The notes beneath the pieces were generated by a model. The model was not told the DNA's origin, searched no databases, and worked only from the letters and a program-made list of their open reading frames with translations. From positions 1 through 5,671 of the forward strand of contig JAITAM010000186.1 of assembly GCA_031284085.1 (NCBI GenBank): a DNA stretch of 5,671 nucleotides. Reading direction: 5' to 3'. Of the stretch, positions 1 through 5,589 are shown piece by piece; positions within the stretch are counted from its first letter, which is position 1; each line of letters opens with the position of its first letter. The translations under genes were made by a program, and so were the position numbers. Source of the stretch: Spirochaetaceae bacterium. Lineage in GTDB: Bacteria; Spirochaetota; Spirochaetia; Treponematales; Breznakiellaceae.

Positions 1-1
1 A

Positions 2-44
2 AGAGGGGTAGAGCGTACAGAAGCTCTACCCCTCTCTTGCTTTT
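2..44 (+). terminator. Strong intrinsic-terminator-like hairpin at left edge
   Basis: Bases 2-14 and 23-35 form a perfect 13-bp stem (AGAGGGGTAGAGC with its complement) around an 8-base loop. The tail CTCTTGCTTTT is only partly T-rich. It most likely ends a + strand gene lying left of the window. The tail is weaker than a classical run of Ts, and the base sequence left of position 1 is not visible, so a bidirectional role cannot be judged. Confidence 0.6.
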
Positions 45-129
45 GACACCTGCACCGAAAGTTTGGAACAGGCCGGTCTGCTTGTAGGCAAAAAGCCGTA
101 CACCTCTCCCGATACAACAACCTTAGGAA

Positions 130-157
130 CAGCCTGCGGCTGCTTTGAAACAGGCTG
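130..157 (+). other. Leader hairpin upstream of the helicase, with an alternative fold
   Basis: CAGCCTG (130-136) pairs perfectly with CAGGCTG (151-157) around a 14-base loop. The same left arm can instead fold locally as CAGCC-TGC-GGCTG (130-142), and the two folds exclude each other. If transcription starts upstream of 130, this would be a structured leader. If it starts at the candidate promoter at 175-203, it would not be transcribed with the gene. No function is assigned. Confidence 0.25.
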
Positions 158-174
158 GCCTGCCTGTGGCTGTC

Positions 175-203
175 TTGACTAGTAGCGATACAAATACTAG
201 CAT
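175..203 (+). promoter_or_regulatory. Possible promoter for the helicase gene
   Basis: TTGACT at 175-180 is a five-of-six match to a sigma-70 -35 box. It is followed after 17 bases by TAGCAT (198-203), a four-of-six match to a -10 box. Transcription would begin near base 210, only a few bases before the chosen ATG at 214. The -10 match is weak, so this is a candidate only. Confidence 0.3.
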
Positions 204-213
204 TAACAGAAAT

Positions 214-1908
214 ATGATAGATTCTAATTCTAATCACCCATTTGCGCAGTTCGGTGTATCTGACACCATACTTGCAGCCCTTAGTCGAAAAGGTTGGACA
301 GAGCCTAGTTCTATACAGCTACTAGCTCTCCCTCGCCTCCTCTCGGATTCCGGACATCTGATCGTTAAAGCACGAACCGGCACCGGAAAAACAGCCGCCT
401 TTGGTATACCGCTGGTAGAACGCCTCACAACAAGAGCACACAGCCCTCGTGCATTGGTATTAACCCCAACACGAGAATTGGCTCTTCAAGTCTCTCGCGA
501 AATTGCCTCCTTAACCACAGGAACATTCCCCCGTATTACCGCAGTATACGGCGGGACATCCATCCGTAATCAAATTATAGACCTCAAGCGCGGCACTGAA
601 ATTGTTGTCGGTACTCCGGGGCGGGTTATGGACCTCATGGAAAGGAATATCCTCGACCTTTCTACCATAGAATGGTTCATTCTTGATGAAGCGGACGAAA
701 TGCTCGATATGGGCTTCTTTGAGGATGTTGAGCATATCCTTAAAGCCGTAAAAAGCGACCGCCGTGTTGCCCTCTTCTCCGCCACCATGCCGGAAGCTAT
801 CCGCCGTGTTATTCGGGAAAACCTTGGCGATATTGATATTCTTGAGGATGCGGCTGCAGAAGATGAAAAGCCGGCCGTCGATCAGTACTACATCGTAGTA
901 AAAAAAGAAGACAAGCTGGAAAGCCTGCGCCGCCTTATTGATGTTGAAGGCGATTTTTATGGATTAGTGTTCTGCGCTACCAAAACAGAAACAGACGAAG
1001 TTGCCCGCCGTCTTGTTGAAGGCGGCTATCCGGCAGAAGCTATTCATGGAGACCTTTCGCAGGAAGCGCGTGAGCGCACGCTAAGGCGTTTCCGTTCCAA
1101 GTTGACCAGAATTCTGGTTGCAACCGATGTAGCCGCACGCGGTCTTGATATTGAACGACTCACTCACGTTATTAACTGGGATCTTCCCGGCGACCGTGAA
1201 ATGTACATTCACCGCATTGGGCGTACCGGTCGTGCAGGCCGGCGCGGCAAGGCAATTAGCCTTATTCTGCCTGCCGATCGAGGACGTATCACGCAGCTCT
1301 CACGCAGCATGGAACGCGTCCTCGGTACTCCTATCAACTGGATGAAAGTGCCGTCAATAAAATCACTGATGAAAGCCGCCAAAGAGCATATACGCAATGC
1401 AGTCAGCAGCGCTTTATTGACGCCTGATGTCTCTGATGATACTGAAAAACCTGTTGAAACGCTTCCTTTCCTTGAACAACTTGCCCGAGAACTCATTGAG
1501 AGTCCGGGAGCAGAGCAGACGGTGCAGGCTTTGATCAGTCTTTTTTATGGTGAATTGCTCGATCCTTCTCGCTACAAGGCAATTACTGAATTTGCGGAAA
1601 CTGCCCCGCGTGAAGAGAAGCTGTTTTCAACACTCAGGCGCAAGATGGGTTACGGCAGCCGGTATACTACTGAAGAGGCAACTCGGCTTTACATTGGAAT
1701 TGGCCGTAAACACGGTGCTTCAGCACGTGATATAGCCAATCTGCTTGTGAGAGCAGGTGCGATACAAAGCCGGTTTATTGACAGTATTGAAGTAAAAGAG
1801 TATTACGCCTTTGCCACAGTGCCACAAGAAGCTGCACGTCGGGCTTGTACATTTTCAAGGCGGACAGGAGAGCCGGTCATAAAGCCGGCGGCCCCTGATA
1901 AGAGGTAA
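214..1908 (+). CDS. deaD: DEAD-box ATP-dependent RNA helicase, DeaD/CsdA type with C-terminal RNA-binding domain
   Basis: A 564-residue superfamily 2 RNA helicase; the family unwinds short RNA duplexes using ATP, typically in ribosome assembly, mRNA decay and cold adaptation in the cytoplasm. All core motifs are visible and intact: Q motif ending at Q35, Walker A ARTGTGKT (53-60), PTREL (85-89), TPGR (134-137), DEAD (158-161), SAT (189-191), motif IV around 251-257, HGDLSQ (278-283), ATDVAARGLD (303-312) and HRIGRTGR (333-340). Residues about 490-559 (RLYIGIGRKHG onward) match the DbpA/CsdA RNA-binding domain, and a helical segment at about 419-454 lies where DeaD proteins dimerise. The frame is open from a TTG at 145, with a stop at 124-126. 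The ATG at 214 is preferred because it leaves the usual short tail before the Q motif. No start has a Shine-Dalgarno sequence, so the start is uncertain. The symbol rests on domain architecture. The gene converges on the ankyrin gene with two bases between the stop codons. Confidence 0.93.
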   Translation: MIDSNSNHPFAQFGVSDTILAALSRKGWTEPSSIQLLALPRLLSDSGHLIVKARTGTGKTAAFGIPLVERLTTRAHSPRALVLTPTRELALQVSREIASLTTGTFPRITAVYGGTSIRNQIIDLKRGTEIVVGTPGRVMDLMERNILDLSTIEWFILDEADEMLDMGFFEDVEHILKAVKSDRRVALFSATMPEAIRRVIRENLGDIDILEDAAAEDEKPAVDQYYIVVKKEDKLESLRRLIDVEGDFYGLVFCATKTETDEVARRLVEGGYPAEAIHGDLSQEARERTLRRFRSKLTRILVATDVAARGLDIERLTHVINWDLPGDREMYIHRIGRTGRAGRRGKAISLILPADRGRITQLSRSMERVLGTPINWMKVPSIKSLMKAAKEHIRNAVSSALLTPDVSDDTEKPVETLPFLEQLARELIESPGAEQTVQALISLFYGELLDPSRYKAITEFAETAPREEKLFSTLRRKMGYGSRYTTEEATRLYIGIGRKHGASARDIANLLVRAGAIQSRFIDSIEVKEYYAFATVPQEAARRACTFSRRTGEPVIKPAAPDKR

Positions 1909-1917
1909 TCTTATTTT
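1898..1917. terminator. Weak hairpin across the convergent stop codons
   Basis: ATAAGA (1898-1903) pairs with TCTTAT (1909-1914) around GGTAA, followed by TTT on the + strand. It spans the ends of both convergent genes. A 6-bp AT-rich stem with a short T run is a poor terminator, and there is no T run on the minus-strand side. It is listed because no better terminator is visible between the genes. A further GCCGG/CCGGC stem lies at 1872-1889 inside the helicase end. Confidence 0.2.
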
Positions 1918-4757
1918 AAGAGTGCTTCTACGGCGTTTTGCTTCCAGCGGAGCGCTATATCGGACGGTCTTTCTCCAACAATATTTTTTATGTTCTTGTC
2001 CGCGCCGAAGCCAAGCAGGAGCGAGGCTAATTCAGGAGTACCACTGCGTGCTACATAGTGCAATACGGTATTACCATACAGGTCTTTGTCGTTGATGGCT
2101 TTTCCGTTAAAGAGTGCATTAACCGCTTCGTTGCCCTGAGAAAGGGCAAGGTCTGCCGGACTCAAGCCATTACCGGCAACAAAAAACAGATCCGCTTCGG
2201 CATTAACAAGGAGCTTTGCAATATCCCAGCGCTTTTGTTCTACCGCAAGGTACAAAGCGCTGCGTCCTTGTGCATCACTGATGTCGATTTCTTTGCTATG
2301 ACTCACAATATAATTGATAATATCAAAAGAAGCGTTATTGCGTATTGCAATGTGAAGAGACGATTCTCCTTCATCATTAGTGAGCGCAATATAGTTCGGC
2401 TTTAGAAGTTCCATGCTTATCTTTTCTGAACTTTCCATAGCAAGCATTAAAGGCGTTATTCCCAAAGTATTCTTTGCATGGATAGAAACCCCTAAAGGCA
2501 TAAGTATATTTACTATATCAGAGCGCTCCATAGAAACTGCGCTATGGAGTGGAGTATTACCCTGAATATTTCTTGTATTGGGATTGGCCTTTAATTGCAC
2601 AAGGCGTTCCACAGTTACAGGAAGCGCCGCCATTATAGCCTCTACCAGCGGCGTATTCCCATCAGCATCCCGCACTTCAAGGGAAGCGCCGTGGCTGATA
2701 AGTATACTTTCAATACCTGAGATACCTAGCCGCACCGCATCGTGTAAAGCCGTCTTTCCATTCTGTGCATGAGCGTCAATTTCTATACCGGCATCAAGAA
2801 GTACAGATGCTGCCTTTTGTGCATTCCAACGCACGGCTGTATGGAGGCAGGTATTGCCTAAAACATCACGGGCAGCTATTGAAGCGCCGGCTCTTATTAA
2901 AATATTCGTTGTTGACTGCAGATCCTTACTTACTGCCATAAACAGAGGCGTTTCACCGGTAGCATTAGCAGCCTCTATATCGGCTCCCATAAGAATAAGC
3001 TGCTGGATATAATCATCAAGCTGCCATTGAACCACATAGTGAAGCACGGTATTTCTTAATCCATCGCGGCTTTGTAGAATTACCGGACTCAAAACCCAGT
3101 CTCTAAATCCACCGGCTGAAAAGAAAGTCAAGTACAGAGGGCTTTCACCTTGTGCATTAGGGGTAAAAATATCGGCGCCGGATGATAAAAGCAATTCTCC
3201 TATGTCTTGATAATTTTGCCGGATCGCTTTGTGCAATGCGGTATCCCCTTCTTTATTACGGGCATTTATCACCGCATTCTTATCAAGAATAAGCTTAATT
3301 GTTTCAATACTAGCGCGGTTACTCACTACAATATGCAAGAGAGTATTTCCTGCACCATCTGCTTGCAGCACCGTTTCAGGAGTAATGAGTTCTGGTAACG
3401 ACCGCAGCCCTTCTAAAAGCGCCTTCTCAAAAGGCGTTGTTCCTTTATTATCAACGGCGAATATATTTGCACCGTATTCTAACAAGGGCGCAATGTACAT
3501 AAGGCGTTCATCTTGTACCGCAAGGTATAGAGAAGTCTTCCCTTCAATATTACGAATGGATATATCGGCGCCGTACTCAAGCAGCAGCTTAACCGTAGCC
3601 GAATCACGGTTTAACATAACCGCAATATGCAAAGGGGAGTTGCCGTGTCCATCGCGTAAATTAGGATTAGCTTTATGCAAAAGTAGAAGTTCCAAGATCT
3701 CCATGTACTGATCTTTTGGTGTTGCAAGATGCAAAGCAGAATTTCCTTTTGCATCTTGGGCATTTATATCGGCGCCGGCTTCAATGAGTAGAATCAACAC
3801 CGTTTTATGCCCCATACGAGTAGCTTCATGGAGCGGTGTTGACCCCGACGAGTCTTTTGCATCAATATCAACGCTTTTTTTCAATAAGAAAGCAACAAAG
3901 CCGCTATACCCTTCATGGGCAGTAAAATGCAAAAGGGTAATACCATCAAAATTCCGAGTATTGTAATTAGAGCTGCGTACGGCAGGCGCTAACCGGCGGT
4001 ATAGCTCCCCGTCTGCCGATGCGCCGGCTAGAATCAGCTTCTCAACCACTTCAGCATGAGCAAGCGAATCTGTTCGGCTTAATGCAAGATCAAGAGCCGT
4101 TTTTCCATCGTTGTCGCGTTCTCCTTTATCAACGCCGGCTTCTAAAATTGGATCGACAGCTAAAGCATTACCAACCAATGCTGCCAAGTGCAAAATAGTT
4201 TGCCCTTTGAGATTTTTTTGTTTTATTGAAAAAGGATTGAGCAGGGCTTTTAGCAATTCATCTTGTCCGTTTAACGCAATGAGCGCCGGAGAATTATCAT
4301 ACGCCATTACATGATGAATATTCGCTCCTGCCGTAGCAAGTACTCGTGCTGTATTAGCATCATGCTTTCCCGCAGCAATATCTAATGGCGTCCTGCCTTG
4401 ATTGTCTTCAGCATCAACCACCGCGCCAATACTAACAAAAAAAGCTGTCATGGTGGTATTGCCCTGTTCTACCACGATATGTAAAGGAGTTCGTCCCTGA
4501 TCGTCTCTTATATCAGCCTTCAACTTTCCGATGAAAGCCTGCTGTGCGCTATCGTCCCCCTGCTCAAGAAGCGCCCAAATATCCTCCAGTGTTAATTCTG
4601 CTTCTGTTCCTGGTGGTGTGGAAGAACCTCGCTTTGCTGAAGATCCCGTCTTATCTATTGATGAATCCGATTGTGCCGGAGAATTAGTAGAACAGCTAAA
4701 AAGAAATAAAGATGCTATGGTACTGAGTATCGCTACATAAAATTTTCTGCGTAACAT
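1911..4757 (-). CDS. Giant ankyrin-repeat lipoprotein
   Basis: A 948-residue protein beginning MLRRKFYVAILST. It has a basic n-region, a hydrophobic core and a lipobox-like LFSC with the modifiable Cys at residue 22. This indicates export and lipid anchoring; spirochaete lipoboxes are relaxed, so the Phe is acceptable. Residues about 23-55 are a Ser/Thr/Pro-rich tether. From about residue 87 to the last residue there are about 26 ankyrin repeats of the form G-x-T-P-L-H-x-A with a GADI-type loop. Some repeats are shortened to about 30 residues, and one, at about 236-268, carries a longer linker. Ankyrin arrays bind proteins and have no catalytic site, so the partner is unknown. The frame extends 11 codons upstream to an ATG at 4790. 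That start would bury the lipoprotein signal and overlap the tRNA promoter's -35 box, so the ATG at 4755-4757 is chosen. No Shine-Dalgarno sequence is seen at either start. The gene is divergent from the tRNA cluster. The family is secure; surface, periplasmic or inner-membrane location is not. Confidence 0.9.
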   Translation of the reverse strand: MLRRKFYVAILSTIASLFLFSCSTNSPAQSDSSIDKTGSSAKRGSSTPPGTEAELTLEDIWALLEQGDDSAQQAFIGKLKADIRDDQGRTPLHIVVEQGNTTMTAFFVSIGAVVDAEDNQGRTPLDIAAGKHDANTARVLATAGANIHHVMAYDNSPALIALNGQDELLKALLNPFSIKQKNLKGQTILHLAALVGNALAVDPILEAGVDKGERDNDGKTALDLALSRTDSLAHAEVVEKLILAGASADGELYRRLAPAVRSSNYNTRNFDGITLLHFTAHEGYSGFVAFLLKKSVDIDAKDSSGSTPLHEATRMGHKTVLILLIEAGADINAQDAKGNSALHLATPKDQYMEILELLLLHKANPNLRDGHGNSPLHIAVMLNRDSATVKLLLEYGADISIRNIEGKTSLYLAVQDERLMYIAPLLEYGANIFAVDNKGTTPFEKALLEGLRSLPELITPETVLQADGAGNTLLHIVVSNRASIETIKLILDKNAVINARNKEGDTALHKAIRQNYQDIGELLLSSGADIFTPNAQGESPLYLTFFSAGGFRDWVLSPVILQSRDGLRNTVLHYVVQWQLDDYIQQLILMGADIEAANATGETPLFMAVSKDLQSTTNILIRAGASIAARDVLGNTCLHTAVRWNAQKAASVLLDAGIEIDAHAQNGKTALHDAVRLGISGIESILISHGASLEVRDADGNTPLVEAIMAALPVTVERLVQLKANPNTRNIQGNTPLHSAVSMERSDIVNILMPLGVSIHAKNTLGITPLMLAMESSEKISMELLKPNYIALTNDEGESSLHIAIRNNASFDIINYIVSHSKEIDISDAQGRSALYLAVEQKRWDIAKLLVNAEADLFFVAGNGLSPADLALSQGNEAVNALFNGKAINDKDLYGNTVLHYVARSGTPELASLLLGFGADKNIKNIVGERPSDIALRWKQNAVEALLK

Positions 4758-4763
4758 AATGTA

Positions 4764-4792
4764 ATTATCGACTAAAAATGCTATTGACATAA
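4764..4792 (-). promoter_or_regulatory. Possible promoter for the ankyrin lipoprotein gene
   Basis: Read on the minus strand, GATAAT (4764-4769) is a good -10 box. The hexamer 17 bases upstream (TTATGT, 4787-4792) is a poor -35. Transcription from it would start at about 4757, the A of the chosen ATG, giving an essentially leaderless mRNA. It overlaps the divergent tRNA promoter's -35 box, so the two could compete. Weak candidate. Confidence 0.22.
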
Positions 4793-4813
4793 ATCAGGGA
4801 AACTTTGTATACT
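4784..4813 (+). promoter_or_regulatory. Sigma-70-type promoter of the tRNA cluster
   Basis: A perfect TTGACA (4784-4789) is followed after 18 bases by TATACT (4808-4813). The predicted start is at about 4820, two or three bases before the first base of tRNA-Leu, so the 5' leader would be very short. This strong promoter directly ahead of the cluster is typical of stable-RNA genes. Confidence 0.85.
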
Positions 4814-4822
4814 GCTGTCTAC

Positions 4823-4904
4823 GCGGCGATGGTGGAAGTGGTAGACACGCCAGCTTGAGGTGCTGGTACCGAGAGGTATGGAAGTTCAAGTCTTCTTCGC
4901 CGCA
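4823..4904 (+). tRNA. tRNA-Leu, anticodon GAG
   Basis: An 82-base class II tRNA reading CUC/CUU. The acceptor GCGGCGA (4823-4829) pairs with TCGCCGC (4897-4903). The anticodon stem CCAGC/GCTGG holds loop TTGAGGT with GAG at 4857-4859. The long variable arm is TACC-GAGA-GGTA (4867-4878). The T-arm loop TTCAAGT is at 4885-4891. The discriminator A4904 is the expected LeuRS identity base. CCA is not encoded. First gene of the cluster, nine bases before the next tRNA. Confidence 0.96.
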
Positions 4905-4913
4905 AGCATCTAC

Positions 4914-5000
4914 GGAGCGGTGTCCGAGCGGTTGATGGATCTGGTCTTGAAAACCAGCGAACTCGTAAGGGTTCCGGGGGTTCGAATCCCCCCTGCTCCG
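4914..5000 (+). tRNA. tRNA-Ser, anticodon UGA
   Basis: An 87-base class II tRNA reading UCA and probably other UCN codons by wobble. The acceptor GGAGCGG pairs with CTGCTCC (one G-U). The anticodon stem CTGGT/ACCAG holds loop CTTGAAA with TGA at 4948-4950. The variable arm pairs GAAC (4959-4962) with GTTC (4971-4974), and the T-stem is GGGGG/CCCCC around TTCGAAT. The discriminator is G5000, as in serine tRNAs. CCA is not encoded. Confidence 0.96.
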
Positions 5001-5035
5001 TTCGTATTGCTGCCGATGATGTATAAAAAGAGCAT

Positions 5036-5123
5036 GGAGCGGTGGGTGAGCGGTCGAAACCAACGGTTTGCTAAACCGTCGTACCTTAACCAGGTACCGG
5101 GGGTTCAAATCCCCCCTGCTCCG
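5036..5123 (+). tRNA. tRNA-Ser, anticodon GCU
   Basis: An 88-base class II tRNA reading AGC/AGU. The acceptor GGAGCGG pairs with CTGCTCC. The anticodon stem ACGGT/ACCGT holds loop TTGCTAA with GCT at 5070-5072. The variable arm is GTACC (5081-5085) with GGTAC (5093-5097). The T-loop is TTCAAAT and the discriminator G5123. CCA is not encoded. The preceding 35-base spacer contains TATAAA (5022-5027) but no -35 box in register. A terminator-like hairpin follows eight bases after the gene. Confidence 0.96.
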
Positions 5124-5130
5124 CTTAGTG

Positions 5131-5158
5131 AAACCGCCTTTTGAAAGGCGGTTTTTTT
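5131..5158 (+). terminator. Intrinsic terminator-like hairpin inside the tRNA cluster
   Basis: AAACCGCCTT (5131-5140) and AAGGCGGTTT (5145-5154) form a perfect 10-bp stem with a TTGA loop. The stem ends in an unbroken run of Ts to 5158, a classical intrinsic terminator. The odd point is its place: the run ends one base before tRNA-Arg begins, and no promoter is visible between it and that gene. It may be a partial terminator that reduces expression of the downstream tRNAs. Confidence 0.7.
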
Positions 5159-5232
5159 GAGGTTGTAGCTCAGCTGGATAGAGCACCAGATTGCGGATCT
5201 GGCGGTCGCACGTTCAAATCGTGTCAGCCTCA
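5159..5232 (+). tRNA. tRNA-Arg, anticodon GCG
   Basis: A 74-base class I tRNA. The acceptor GAGGTTG pairs with CAGCCTC (one G-U), and the D-stem GCTC pairs with GAGC. The anticodon stem CCAGA/TCTGG holds loop TTGCGGA with GCG at 5193-5195. The variable loop has five bases, the T-loop is TTCAAAT and the discriminator A5232. A20 in the D-loop and C35 support arginine identity. G36 followed by G37 fits m1G37 methylation by TrmD. The usual bacterial CGU/CGC decoder has ACG with A34 edited to inosine; this gene has G34 instead, so it would not need editing. CCA is not encoded. It begins directly after the terminator's T run. Confidence 0.94.
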
Positions 5233-5266
5233 TGGAAAGCAGATTTATAAAATGTCCTTTGTGGAT

Positions 5267-5352
5267 GGAGCGATGGCCGAGTGGTTGAAGGCGGCGGTTT
5301 CGAAAACCGCTGAACCTTTTTGGTTCCGGGGGTTCGAATCCCCCTTGCTCCG
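5267..5352 (+). tRNA. tRNA-Ser, anticodon CGA
   Basis: An 86-base class II tRNA reading UCG. The acceptor GGAGCGA pairs with TTGCTCC (one G-U). The anticodon stem GCGGT/ACCGC holds loop TTCGAAA with CGA at 5301-5303. The variable arm is GAACC (5312-5316) with GGTTC (5322-5326) around TTTTT. The T-stem is GGGGG/CCCCC and the discriminator G5352. Its 3' third is nearly identical to that of tRNA-Ser(UGA), so the two could exchange sequence by gene conversion. CCA is not encoded. Confidence 0.96.
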
Positions 5353-5359
5353 TTTCAGT

Positions 5360-5446
5360 GGAGAGATGGCCGAGCGGTCTAAGGCGCACGATTGGAAGTC
5401 GTGTGTACTCGAAAGGGTACCGAGGGTTCGAATCCCTCTCTCTCCG
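5360..5446 (+). tRNA. tRNA-Ser, anticodon GGA
   Basis: An 87-base class II tRNA reading UCC/UCU. The acceptor GGAGAGA pairs with TCTCTCC. The anticodon stem CACGA/TCGTG holds loop TTGGAAG with GGA at 5394-5396. The variable arm pairs GTAC (5405-5408) with GTAC (5417-5420) and closes on GAAA. The T-stem is GAGGG/CCCTC and the discriminator G5446. CCA is not encoded. It lies seven bases after tRNA-Ser(CGA) and is last in the cluster. Its 3' strand is perfectly complementary to bases 5460-5474 just downstream, and it is partly duplicated at 5568-5589. Confidence 0.96.
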
Positions 5447-5589
5447 ACGCCAGGAGGAAAGAGAGGGATTCGAAGGGTTTCACCCGCCTCGCGGACGCCA
5501 GGGAGGGCGCCGGCAGGGTGAAACCCCGGGCAGGAAGGAACTTGCATGGAAGCAAGTGACTGGAAGCCGAATCCCTCTCTCGACGCCAG
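5427..5589 (+). other. Structured region overlapping and following tRNA-Ser(GGA): nested inverted repeats
   Basis: Bases 5460-5474 are a perfect 15-base complement of 5427-5441, which lies inside the tRNA (T-loop, T-stem 3' strand and start of the acceptor 3' strand). CTCC/GGAG (5442-5445/5453-5456) can extend the stem. Alternatively, 5460-5472 pairs perfectly over 13 bases with 5568-5580, closing a domain of about 121 bases. That domain contains an 11-bp hairpin (5475-5485/5516-5526, plus 3 bp beyond a bulged A) and a 6-bp hairpin (5540-5545/5552-5557, loop ATGGAA). Bases 5475-5530 are strikingly GC-rich (13 of 56 are A/T). GACGCCAG occurs at 5446-5453, 5494-5501 and 5582-5589. No coding gene is supported. 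It does not resemble the SRP RNA, tmRNA or RNase P cores I can recall. It may be a small RNA, a tRNA-maturation switch or a repeat element. Confidence 0.5.
5561..5589 (+). repeat. Partial duplicate of the tRNA-Ser(GGA) 3' end
   Basis: CGAATCCCTCTCT (5568-5580) repeats 5429-5441 exactly. It continues as CGACGCCAG (5581-5589), matching 5445-5453, with CTC and a C of the tRNA acceptor strand missing between the two blocks. Just before it, TGGAAG (5561-5566) recalls the anticodon loop of the same tRNA. The copy therefore looks like a tRNA remnant with a large internal deletion, or an attachment-site-like direct repeat 139 bases from the original. It cannot fold as a tRNA. Confidence 0.6.

Noticed and set aside
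43..71. TTGACA at 43-48 as a promoter for the helicase
   Set aside because: The bases 16-18 downstream (around 65-72) read GGAACAGG, with no resemblance to a -10 box.
2058..3711. + strand open frames of 115 and 160 residues within the ankyrin gene
   Set aside because: They are antisense to the ankyrin repeats, lack ribosome-binding sites, and have compositions explained by the opposite strand.
1911..4500. Recurring motifs such as ATATCGGCGCC at roughly regular spacing, considered as a CRISPR or DNA repeat
   Set aside because: They encode the GADI loop of ankyrin repeats in frame, vary in sequence, and are spaced in multiples of about 99 bases.
4758..4790. The upstream ATG at 4790 as the start of the ankyrin gene
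   Set aside because: It adds 11 residues ahead of a complete lipoprotein signal, has no ribosome-binding site, and overlaps the tRNA promoter's -35 box.
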